Shown here: in pieces, positions 9,475 through 16,074 of the stretch
How positions within the stretch are numbered: the stretch's first letter is position 1
Layout of the letters: every line of letters starts with the position of its first letter
Source of the DNA: Streptomyces sp. A3M-1-3
GTDB taxonomy: Bacteria; Actinomycetota; Actinomycetes; Streptomycetales; Streptomycetaceae
Length of the DNA: 64,000 nt
NCBI RefSeq assembly: GCF_024213665.1
Contig: NZ_JANAVP010000005.1
Coordinates: forward strand, 39,833 to 103,832
Reading direction: 5' to 3'
Notes under the pieces: model-generated
What the model was told of the DNA's origin: nothing
The model's database searches: none
The model's input: the letters and a program-made list of their open reading frames with translations, nothing else
Translations under genes and position numbers: made by a program

Positions 9475-10758
9475 CTAACGAGCGGGCAGAAACCGCCCCA
9501 CGCGTATTGCATCGTGAGATGTCCCGCTCACATCCGCCACGCGGGACGGCTCTGACACCGCTCGTCGCAGGGACCCCTGCCCTCTGCCCCTCTCCTCACG
9601 CCGAACGTGGCCCATGTCACGCGGCAGGGTGGCACTGACACGGAATCCACCGTCCGGTTCCGGCCCGGCCTGTAGCGCTCCCCGCAGCTCCACGACGCGT
9701 TCGCGCAGGCCCACGAGCCCGTACTTCCCGGACGGCAGCCCGGGCCCCGGCCCTGGCGTGATGCGCGGGCGGCCGTTGCACACCGTGATGCGCAGGGCCG
9801 CCGCCGTCTCGCCGCCGTACGGGCCGCGCTCCACCGCCGGGTCGTTGGGCACCGCTGGGTCGTACTCCACCGCCCGGTCGCACTCCACCACCGGGTCGTA
9901 CTCCACCACCAGGCGGACCGGCGCGCCGGGCGCGTGCTTGCGGGCGTTGGTCAGACCTTCTTGGACCAAGCGGTACGCCATCTCCTGGACCGGCAGCGGC
10001 CACCGGGCGAGCCGGTCGAGGTCGCCGTGCGGCGTCACCTCGGAACCCGCCGCCTCGATGAGTGCACGCAACTCCGGGAGCCCGGGAGCACGCAGGCCCG
10101 CGACCGTCCGGCGCAGCTCGTCGAGCGCGGCTTCGGCACGTCGGCGGAACACCCGGTCCGGATCGCCGGAATCGCAGGTGAGCGCGATGAGGCTGAGGTG
10201 ATGGGCAACGGTGTCGTGCATCTCGCGGGCGATGCGGGCCCGCTCGGCCGCGGTCGCCCGCTCGCCGGCCAGTTCACGCTCCCGCTGTCGGCTCAGCGCC
10301 AGCTCCGCCGCCTTGGCGGCCAGTTCACGCCGGGAAGTGGACAGCAGACCCAGCGCGACGGGCGCCAGGCCGAGCAGTACGGCGCTGAGGGCGTCCAGCG
10401 TGATGTCCTCCCAGCTCCAGGGCAGCAGTTCCAGATGCGGCCACGGGTAGAAGGAGACTCCGGACACCACGGCGCCCCACACCCAGGGCTCTCCCCGCTG
10501 CCGGGGCAGGGCGGCCACCGCGTACAGCGCGAACATCACCGGCAGCCAGAGGTAGCCGGCGGCGAGACCGGGAAGGGTCAGCAGCAGAACCGTGCGCGGG
10601 AAGCGCCGCCGTACGACCAGAAGCACGGCCACCAGCAGCGCGCAGCCGAGCATCCAGTCGGGGCCCCAGTTCCGGGTGGCGACCGCCTCCACCCCGGCGA
10701 ATACGGGTGGCGCGGCATCGAGCAGCCGCCTCCGCGCGCGGACACTGCGGACACTCAC
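9475..10758 (-). CDS. sensor histidine kinase, HisKA_3 type, with hexapeptide repeat
   Basis: The protein has 427 residues, starting at a GTG (10758) that overlaps the response-regulator stop by four bases. Membrane segments lie in about residues 25-140. The phosphoacceptor motif is REMHDTVAHHLSLI. The HATPase part has an N-box at AYRLVQEGLTNARKHAPG and a G-box at GKYGLVGLRERV. Between them, residues about 283-312 are five tandem six-residue units of the type VVEYDP, encoded by 18-bp DNA repeats (9821-9910). They sit where the ATP lid loop begins, which is odd for a catalytic domain. It pairs with the upstream LuxR-type regulator. The system sits at the edge of accessory island A and may control it; that link is a guess. 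Confidence 0.88.
   Translation of the reverse strand: MSVRSVRARRRLLDAAPPVFAGVEAVATRNWGPDWMLGCALLVAVLLVVRRRFPRTVLLLTLPGLAAGYLWLPVMFALYAVAALPRQRGEPWVWGAVVSGVSFYPWPHLELLPWSWEDITLDALSAVLLGLAPVALGLLSTSRRELAAKAAELALSRQRERELAGERATAAERARIAREMHDTVAHHLSLIALTCDSGDPDRVFRRRAEAALDELRRTVAGLRAPGLPELRALIEAAGSEVTPHGDLDRLARWPLPVQEMAYRLVQEGLTNARKHAPGAPVRLVVEYDPVVECDRAVEYDPAVPNDPAVERGPYGGETAAALRITVCNGRPRITPGPGPGLPSGKYGLVGLRERVVELRGALQAGPEPDGGFRVSATLPRDMGHVRREERGRGQGSLRRAVSEPSRVADVSGTSHDAIRVGRFLPAR
9821..9910. repeat. five 18-bp units inside a kinase ATPase domain
   Basis: Five contiguous 18-base units, for example gggtcgtactccaccacc at 9893-9910, encode (V/A)VxxxP-type hexapeptides within the histidine-kinase gene. 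Being a multiple of three bases, the repeat can expand or contract without a frameshift. The two outer units are the most diverged. Confidence 0.85.
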
Positions 10759-11399
10759 GCCAGGTCCGCCCGGTGCGCCACCGTCGCCAGGGCAACCCGG
10801 TTCGACGCGTGCAGCTTCCGCTTGAGCTCGGTGATGTGCGTCTTCACCGTCGTGACGCCGATCCTGAGCTGTTCGGCGATCTCGGCGTTCGACAGACCGA
10901 CCGTCACCAGGGTGAGGACCTCGCGCTCGCGGCGGGTCAGCTGAGGCAGCGGCTGTCCGGCGGGCCCGGCCATCACCTCCGGCCGGCCCCCCAGCCGCCG
11001 GTCCAGCGCGGCGCTGCTGCCGCGCGTGGCGAAGACGACCCCGCCCGAGGCGAGCACAAGGACGGCCTGCCGCAGCAGCTCCGGCGTGCTGTCCTTGAGC
11101 AGAAAGCCGACTGCGCCACCGCACAGCGCGGACGCCAGCTGTTCGCCACTGTCGAATGTGGTGAGCAGGGCGACGGGGGGCGGCTGCGGAAGGGCGCGTA
11201 TGCCGGCGAGCAGGGTGAATCCGTCGGGCGCCGGCATCACGACCTCGAGGAGCACGACATCGGGGGAACTGTCGCGCACGGCGTCCATCGCCGCTGAGCT
11301 GTCACAGACGGAGACGCTGATGACGCCCTCGACAGTCACGACCTGGCGCAGCGCTTCCCGTACCAACGCTTCGTCGTCCACGACAAGAACGCGGATCAT
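10755..11399 (-). CDS. LuxR/NarL-family response regulator
   Basis: The 214-residue protein starts at the ATG at 11399 (MIRVLVVDDEALVREAL), which has GGGAG just upstream. The receiver domain has acidic residues in VVDDE. The expected phospho-acceptor region, however, reads DVVLLEVVMPAPDG, with Glu where Asp is normal. That substitution can mimic the phosphorylated state in some atypical regulators. The C-terminal LuxR helix-turn-helix is intact (LTRREREVLTLVTVGLSNAE). The gene overlaps its kinase by four bases. Loss of the acceptor Asp despite a linked kinase is the unusual feature; the kinase may act through another residue or not at all. Confidence 0.88.
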   Translation of the reverse strand: MIRVLVVDDEALVREALRQVVTVEGVISVSVCDSSAAMDAVRDSSPDVVLLEVVMPAPDGFTLLAGIRALPQPPPVALLTTFDSGEQLASALCGGAVGFLLKDSTPELLRQAVLVLASGGVVFATRGSSAALDRRLGGRPEVMAGPAGQPLPQLTRREREVLTLVTVGLSNAEIAEQLRIGVTTVKTHITELKRKLHASNRVALATVAHRADLA

Positions 11400-11493
11400 T
11401 CCCACTCCCCCGAAAAACTGACGCGGCCTCACGTCGGAGGCGTCACATCCTACTTCGTGCCGATGCCGAGCCCCTGACGGGCTGGGACCATGA

Positions 11494-11871
11494 GTGGAGA
11501 CCTACACACTTGCACGGGGGCAACATCTTCATGGCATTCCACTCTCCCTTCAGAATTCCCATGCACCGGCACGGGTTCGGGGAGAAAAGACAGTCCAAGC
11601 GCCCGAATCGAGGGCGGAAATTCCTGACTTCTCCGTACTGACCAACCGCGAGAGGCAGGTACTCCTCCTGCTGGCCGACGGAGAATCAAATCGTGTTCTC
11701 GCCCGAAGACTCGGCGTGGCGGAGCGCACCGTGAAGGCACATCTCACCAATCTGATGCGCAAGCTGAATGTCGGGTCCCGCATCCAGGCAGCGCTCATTG
11801 CGGCCCAGCACCACCACGCCATACGCCCTGAAGGGCATGACCCGAAAGGGCAATGCCCCAAGGTCCAATAG
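11494..11871 (+). CDS. small LuxR-type DNA-binding protein
   Basis: This protein of about 125 residues has a single recognisable domain, a LuxR helix-turn-helix at about residues 47-108 (LTNRERQVLLLLADGESN, then LARRLGVAERTVKAHLTNL). There is no receiver or ligand domain. The N-terminal 40 residues are nondescript and the GTG start is uncertain because no strong ribosome site precedes it. It lies 80 bases upstream of the secreted-peptide gene on the same strand and is the obvious candidate regulator of that operon. Confidence 0.72.
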   Translation: METYTLARGQHLHGIPLSLQNSHAPARVRGEKTVQAPESRAEIPDFSVLTNRERQVLLLLADGESNRVLARRLGVAERTVKAHLTNLMRKLNVGSRIQAALIAAQHHHAIRPEGHDPKGQCPKVQ

Positions 11872-11891
11872 AGATGGATGATCAAGGACGG

Positions 11892-11954
11892 CATTGTTTG
11901 TTCCGCCGCGCAGAACACCTGCGCGGCTCACCACACGGGGAGGAACAAACAATG
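11892..11954 (+). promoter_or_regulatory. long leader hairpin that pairs the start codon
   Basis: Bases 11892-11904 (cattgtttgttcc) are perfectly complementary to 11942-11954 (ggaacaaacaatg), which include part of the ribosome site and the ATG of the peptide gene. Directly inside, 11905-11913 (gccgcgcag) pairs with 11919-11927 (ctgcgcggc) around the loop aacac. In RNA this would be a 22-bp helix with one 14-nt bulge holding the purine-rich ribosome site. It could mask translation. As DNA, the 13-bp arms could alternatively be a regulator-binding site. Confidence 0.7.
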
Positions 11955-12401
11955 AAGAAGAGCATGCGCATGGCTGCGGCTACCGCAGTTGCCGCGGTGG
12001 CTCTGGGAGTTGCGGCGCCGATGGCTTCCGCGACCGAGTCGGCGCACATCGCCCGGACCGCGATCTCGGTGTCGGCCGCCACGCCTTCGGCCTCGGTGAC
12101 GACCGCGACCCTGCCCACGTCCGCGCCGGCGGCCGCCGACGTCAGTGCGGCGGACAGCGCGGCTCACGCCAACGCCCTTGCCGCGGCCAAGGGGGGCCGG
12201 CTCGACCCCGTCATCAAGCTTCTCAAGAAGAGCCCCGACGCCTTCAAGTCCGCGGTGCGGGCGGCCAAGAACGGCGCATCCGCCTACCACAAGTGGGTCA
12301 AGAGCCTTTCCTGGAAGAACCCGCTCAAGTACACGCTGATGGCACTGCCCGGCTACCTGCAGACCGAGCTGATCAACTGGCTTGCCAGCCAGGTCGGCTG
12401 A
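11952..12401 (+). CDS. secreted Lys/Trp-rich helical peptide, candidate bacteriocin-type
   Basis: The precursor has 149 residues and a clear Sec signal peptide (lysine start, hydrophobic AAATAVAAVALGVAAP, cleavage after about ASA27). An Ala/Ser/Thr-rich stretch of about 60 residues follows, then a basic, helix-prone C-terminal region of about 65 residues containing SAVRAAKNG, HKWVKSLSWKNP and ALPGYLQTELINWL. There are no cysteines. GGGGAGG precedes the ATG. A homologue at 32227-32688 shares the pattern SAVxAAKxG...KWxxxLxWxxPxx...ALxGYxxxxLI; by hand, about 20 of 47 aligned residues match. A small membrane protein and ABC remnants follow, as in bacteriocin operons with immunity genes. Activity is an inference; a developmental or signalling peptide is the main alternative. 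Confidence 0.72.
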   Translation: MKKSMRMAAATAVAAVALGVAAPMASATESAHIARTAISVSAATPSASVTTATLPTSAPAAADVSAADSAAHANALAAAKGGRLDPVIKLLKKSPDAFKSAVRAAKNGASAYHKWVKSLSWKNPLKYTLMALPGYLQTELINWLASQVG

Positions 12402-12418
12402 TAGTTGACCGATTCGCC

Positions 12419-12447
12419 GCTGCCCCGGACCGAGTGTCCGGGGCAGC
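12419..12447 (+). terminator. intercistronic hairpin after the peptide gene
   Basis: A perfect 12-bp stem (gctgccccggac / gtccggggcagc) with the loop cgagt lies between the peptide and membrane-protein genes, 18 bases after the peptide stop. With no U-run it is more likely a partial terminator or 3' stabiliser. It would let the peptide be expressed above the downstream genes. Confidence 0.7.
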
Positions 12448-12467
12448 ACCCATAAGGAGATGACGTA

Positions 12468-12734
12468 GTGAAGAAGTCGCGAGAGCAAGCAATCACCGAC
12501 AACCTCTGGGCTCTCCCAGCGCTCTTCATCAGCATCTCCTTTGTATGCTTCTGGATCGTCAAGAGCGACGCCGCCGCCGCGATCGGCTGGTGGTCCTACT
12601 TCCTGGGCTGGATTCCCGCGGTGAGCATGCTGGTCTGGTGCCGGGCCAAGGGCAAGGAGATGGGCGGCGGCGCGGTCTTCGCCTTTGTCGCCCTCCCTCT
12701 CTTCGGTCTTCTCTTCTGGCTCAACCATGGGTGA
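12468..12734 (+). CDS. small three-helix membrane protein, candidate immunity protein
   Basis: The 88-residue protein starts at GTG with AAGGAG eight bases upstream. A basic N-terminus (MKKSREQAITDN) precedes three hydrophobic segments at about residues 13-32, 38-57 and 66-85. It follows the secreted-peptide gene and overlaps the next ATPase start by eight bases. A small polytopic membrane protein in this position is typical of immunity proteins, but there is no recognised family. Island B has a protein of similar size and position (32693-32968) with little visible sequence similarity. Confidence 0.65.
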   Translation: MKKSREQAITDNLWALPALFISISFVCFWIVKSDAAAAIGWWSYFLGWIPAVSMLVWCRAKGKEMGGGAVFAFVALPLFGLLFWLNHG

Positions 12735-13112
12735 ACCCGGGTTTGGTGGTGCCGCGCCGCTGCTGGTCGCGCAGGGGCTCAGCAAGTCCTTCCACGGCAA
12801 GCGTGTCGTGGACGATGTGTCCTTCCACCTCCCGCCCGGAACCGTCACAGGCTTCCTCGGCGCCAACGGCGCCGGGAAGACGACCACCATCCGGATGCTG
12901 CTCGGGCTCCTTCACGGCCAGGGGAGACCCTGTTCCTGGGAAGACCCCTGGCAGCCTGGCGTGATCCCGCGCGCGTCGAGAAGGACAGCTTCCTGCAGAC
13001 GCTGGTCGGCAGCTCGCTTCCCCCGTGGGGAGCACTGGCTCTGTTCGGCACGTTCACCGCTGTCGTCGCCTGCTGCGGCCTGCGCGCGTACCTCCGCCGC
13101 GAGGCGCCCTGA
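12727..13112 (+). pseudogene. ABC transporter remnant: ATPase N-terminus joined to permease C-terminus
   Basis: The ATG at 12727 opens an ABC ATPase with intact Walker A (GFLGANGAGKTTT). Near 12921, in a run of four G, the frame is lost. One base later in frame the protein continues as GETLFLGRPLAAWRDPARV, as expected for this ATPase type. Soon after, it turns into a hydrophobic permease-like end (LPPWGALALFGTFTAVVACC, then RAYLRREAP and stop at 13110-13112). Signature, Walker B and most of the permease are missing. The simplest reading is a one-base deletion plus a large internal deletion that fused an ATPase gene to the tail of its permease gene. The transporter is dead here. Confidence 0.75.
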
Positions 13113-13127
13113 CGGACTGGAACTCGC

Positions 13128-13521
13128 TCAGTTCGCGCTGCCGGGTTCGACGACCCAGCGGCTCGAGTAGCCGGTGATCTCCGCGATCTGGTCGTAGTCC
13201 TCGTCGTAGTGGAGGACCGTGGCTCCGTGCCGCTGGGCCGTGGCGGCGATCAGCAGATCCGGCAGTGAGAACGCCCGGTGGTTGCCTCGGTCCGTCGCCT
13301 GGCGCTGAATCCATGTCCCACACCTCGTCCGGGCAGGGCGGATAGTCGAAGCCGGTCAGCCAGCGGCGCAGCCATTGCGACTCAGCCTTGTTCCGTGCGG
13401 AGTAGGGAATCTCCATGGTCACGGCGCCACTGACGCAGAGCAGGCCTCGCTGATACAGCGGCTCGAACACCTCGCGGACAGCCGGCTTGCTCCGCCGTAC
13501 GAGGGCGGACTTGTCGATCAA
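13128..13521 (-). pseudogene. vapC: VapC PIN-domain toxin, frameshifted
   Basis: The reading starts at TTG 13521 (MIDKSALVRR), immediately after an in-frame stop. It shows the PIN residues Asp3 and Glu in TMEIPYSAR, up to DEVWDM. The frame then breaks at about 13308-13315. In another frame the protein continues IQRQATDRGNHRAF, SLPDLLIAATAQRHG and HYDEDYDQIAEITGYSS to a stop at 13128-13130. All four acidic PIN positions survive across the break, so the lesion is recent or a sequencing indel. Intact, it would be a ribonuclease toxin of about 130 residues paired with the upstream VapB. Confidence 0.78.
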
Positions 13522-13532
13522 TTACCGTTCCC

Positions 13533-13754
13533 TCACGCCGCTGATCGCCCCTGCCCCGGATCGTTCCGCGCATCGTGGGTGAGGTCGATCTTCCCGCTGT
13601 CGATCGCGTCGAAGAACTCCTGCCTGCGCAGCCGCTTCGCCGCGTCCACCACAGCGGCCTTGAGCGTCTCCTCGTCGGACTCCGTGCCCAGCGCCGCGCG
13701 GGCGTCGGCAAGGAACTCCTCGTCAATGTCGATCTCTACAGCGATGCGGGCCAT
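13533..13754 (-). CDS. vapB: VapB-type antitoxin
   Basis: The 73-residue protein starts at the ATG at 13754 (MARIAVEIDIDEEF), preceded by AAGGGGG. The N-terminal strand-helix-helix (ARIAVEIDID, then EETLKAAVVDAAKRL) is the usual VapB2-type DNA-binding module with the motif RRQEFFDAI. The C-terminus should bind and block VapC. It lies 11 bases upstream of the vapC remnant and is intact, so an antitoxin is kept where the toxin frame is broken. Confidence 0.82.
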   Translation of the reverse strand: MARIAVEIDIDEEFLADARAALGTESDEETLKAAVVDAAKRLRRQEFFDAIDSGKIDLTHDARNDPGQGRSAA

Positions 13755-13839
13755 GTCCGGCCCCCTTTGCAGACAAGGGCTCACCGAACCTCCTCCACCA
13801 TAGGTCGTTGTGATCTGGGCTACAGGTCCTCGTGGCCGC

Positions 13840-14715
13840 TCAGGCGCGCTTCCTCGGCGGTAGGCCGGCCGCGGCACGCACGGCGTCTGCCCGCTGCGCC
13901 ACGTCCTGCGCGGCGGGCACGGCTCGGAAGGTGGCCGGCAGCGCCTCCTCGCGGCGGCAGTCGTCGCACAGACCGTTGGTGAGCTTGGTGACGTTCTCGG
14001 ACGCGTCGCATCCGACGCACAGCATGATCCGCTGCAGCACGGTCTCCGGTCCGGGGATGTTCTTGGGCGGCATCTTGTCCTCCAGTCGTCTACGGGCGAT
14101 TCCCGCCGCGCTGTGGACCTGCGCGGGCAGCCCCGCCGTCAGCGCGCCGATCAGCTGCGGTGCGTCGGCGTCGCGCTCCAGCCACGCCTCGGCCAGGGGT
14201 TCCAGCCGCGCGCAGTCGGCGGCCGAGAGGGTCATGCGTGGCTCGGTACGGCCGAGCGCGGCGAGCGTCCGGTACGCGGTCGAGCGGGCGGGGGCGGGCT
14301 CAGCACCGGTCGCGGGCGCCTGGGCGCGCTCTCCCCGCCGGAACGCCTGCCACCACTCCTCGTCCCGCGCGGTGCGCGAGAAGTACGTACGCGTCACCCA
14401 GCGCGAACCGTCGTCCCGCACCACCTGCTCCCGGATCCGGCGCAGGTGACCGGCGTCGGTGAGCGCCTTGAGGGCGGTACGGCAGGCGGCCTGACCGACG
14501 TCCGGGATGTGCTTGGCGAGCGTCTTGTGGTCGATGGCCGCGCCGTCGGGCAGCCGGTCGATGAACGCGGCGAGCGACGCCTCACGCTTGGGCAGATGTA
14601 CGAAATCGTCCTTGCCCCGCGGCAGTTCGTCGGGCGCGGAGCGCTTCCCGAACCCCGGATTGGCCATGGGGTGTGCGGGCGCGGGCGGGGCAGCACTAAA
14701 GTTGGCAACAGCCAT
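13840..14715 (-). CDS. winged-helix and zinc-ribbon protein (island A copy)
   Basis: The 291-residue protein is not assigned to a named family. Residues about 40-120 look like a winged helix (LAAFIDRLPDG, AIDHKTLAKHIPDVG, TALKALTDAGHLRRI, then a wing with VRDDGSRWVTRTYF). Residues about 165-225 form a helical segment, and a Cys4 zinc ribbon follows (CVGC...CDDC) near residues 239-260. The partner at 34474-35382 shares the segment EPR..SAA..RL.PL.E.W...GLPA..HS.A...R..KMP and the ribbon. The architecture suggests a DNA-binding regulator or a plasmid-type replication or transfer regulator. A start at Met17 is also possible. Confidence 0.7.
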   Translation of the reverse strand: MAVANFSAAPPAPAHPMANPGFGKRSAPDELPRGKDDFVHLPKREASLAAFIDRLPDGAAIDHKTLAKHIPDVGQAACRTALKALTDAGHLRRIREQVVRDDGSRWVTRTYFSRTARDEEWWQAFRRGERAQAPATGAEPAPARSTAYRTLAALGRTEPRMTLSAADCARLEPLAEAWLERDADAPQLIGALTAGLPAQVHSAAGIARRRLEDKMPPKNIPGPETVLQRIMLCVGCDASENVTKLTNGLCDDCRREEALPATFRAVPAAQDVAQRADAVRAAAGLPPRKRA

Positions 14716-14944
14716 GGATCGAACCTCGTTCTTCGATCTCGTAGGTCAGACCCCGGTTGGTGTTACAGCACCGGCCGGGGTTGTTTCTTGTCGCGAACGC
14801 TAGAGGGTCGCGACTGTGCGTCGCAAGCCGATCACGAAAAGTCATCTGCTCGCTCATGCGCGCGAGTTGGGAGGGTGGGTGGGTTGAGCCACCCAGCCAT
14901 TCCTCAGAAAGAGAGCTCGGCTCTCGGAGCCCGAAGCTCGGGGC

Positions 14945-15187
14945 TCAGTTCCCTGCCGCGTACGCGACGAATGCCGCCCAGGAGGCGGCGGGCAGGGTCA
15001 GTTCGGGGCTCGCGGTGAGCTTCGAGTCCCGGACGTGGACGGCGGCGGGGCAGGCTGCGACCTCGACGCAGTTGCTGCCCTCGGAGTCGCTGTACGTGGA
15101 CTTCTGCCAGTCGAGGGCGACTTCGACGCAGGCGCCGCCCTCGCCGTCGCTGTAACTCGACTTGTACCAACTCAGGTCCTCGCTCAT
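14945..15187 (-). CDS. DUF397 protein with duplicated core motif
   Basis: This 80-residue acidic protein carries the DUF397 core twice: WYKSSYSDGEGGACVEVA near residues 7-24 and WQKSTYSDSEGSNCVEVA near 27-44. It then continues with the usual VHVRDSK and a C-terminal WAAFV motif. A single-core DUF397 is about 60 residues. The start overlaps the XRE stop by four bases, the standard arrangement. XRE-DUF397 pairs are abundant in Streptomyces and have been linked to development, antibiotic production and toxin-antitoxin-like behaviour. Confidence 0.9.
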   Translation of the reverse strand: MSEDLSWYKSSYSDGEGGACVEVALDWQKSTYSDSEGSNCVEVAACPAAVHVRDSKLTASPELTLPAASWAAFVAYAAGN

Positions 15188-15990
15188 AGCTCTTTCACCA
15201 TCCGCTCGACGAAGCGGGCCGACTCAGCAGGACTGAGGGCCTCCATGCGGATCATGCTAAGCCGCTCCGTGTACGCGTTGACCACCTCCGGGTCCGGGGT
15301 CAGCTCACTGACCGACTGCCCCTCCGAGAACGCAAGGCGCTCGCGATCCTTGGTTTCCAGCACGACCATCGGCCCCATGAGGGCGGCCGTCATCGCTCGG
15401 TCGAAGGGCAGCACTTGCAGCGCCACATTGCGCCGCTGCCCCATCTCCAGAAGGCTGGTGAGCTGCTGCTCGTCCACGTGGGGGCCGCGCAGCGAAGCCT
15501 CGTACAGGACGAAGCTGAACGCCACCGGCGGCTTGCGCGTGAAGAGATCCTGGCGCTCCAGCCGCGCCCCAACCCGCTCCTCGACCGTTTCGTCGTCCAG
15601 CAGCGGCCTGAAGTCCTCGATCAGTGCCCTGGCGTACACCTCGGTCTGCAACAGCCCTGGCACGAGCGCAACTTCGTACCACCACAGGCTGACGGCCTCG
15701 CGCTCCCGCAGCATGAAGTCATGAGCCCGCGCCGGAAACTTCTCCCGCTGAACGTAATCCTTGGCAGCGCTCAGCAGCCCGTCCGCGCAGCACAACGCGT
15801 CCGCCACGTCCAGAACTCGAGGCGTCGGCATCCGTACGCCCTGCTCCATGGACTTGATCGTGTCTGGCGAGTAGTTGGAGGCCGCCCCTAACTCCTCCCG
15901 AGTCACATTCGCCTTCGTGCGCCAGCGCTTGAGCTGGTTGCCGCTGTACCGCCAGGTACCGGGCGACTGGGAGTTGTACTGGACTGACAC
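15184..15990 (-). CDS. XRE-family regulator with DUF5753
   Basis: The 268-residue protein starts at the GTG at 15990 because GGAGGTG lies seven bases upstream; a longer in-frame reading to 16128 has no such site. The helix-turn-helix is at about residues 13-65 (LKRWRTKANVTREELGAASNYSPDTIKSMEQG). A DUF5753 domain fills the rest (VPGLLQTEVYARAL, then QVLPFDRAMTAALMGPMVVLE). It is coupled to DUF397 by a four-base overlap. A 7-6-7 inverted repeat just upstream (16008-16027) is a likely autoregulatory operator. Confidence 0.9.
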   Translation of the reverse strand: MSVQYNSQSPGTWRYSGNQLKRWRTKANVTREELGAASNYSPDTIKSMEQGVRMPTPRVLDVADALCCADGLLSAAKDYVQREKFPARAHDFMLREREAVSLWWYEVALVPGLLQTEVYARALIEDFRPLLDDETVEERVGARLERQDLFTRKPPVAFSFVLYEASLRGPHVDEQQLTSLLEMGQRRNVALQVLPFDRAMTAALMGPMVVLETKDRERLAFSEGQSVSELTPDPEVVNAYTERLSMIRMEALSPAESARFVERMVKEL

Positions 15991-16007
15991 AGCGCCCACC
16001 TCCGACC

Positions 16008-16027
16008 GATACACCACAGCGTGTATC
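16008..16027. promoter_or_regulatory. inverted repeat operator between XRE and divergent gene
   Basis: gatacac-cacagc-gtgtatc is a perfect 7-6-7 inverted repeat in the 84-bp divergent gap between the XRE gene and the WP-motif gene, 18 bases from the XRE start. It is the best candidate for binding by the XRE dimer. No equivalent repeat is seen upstream of the island B XRE gene. Confidence 0.55.
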
Positions 16028-16074
16028 ACCTCAGTCGCTACCGAGCGTAGCTTGCCGAGCGCCAATGTGTGACT

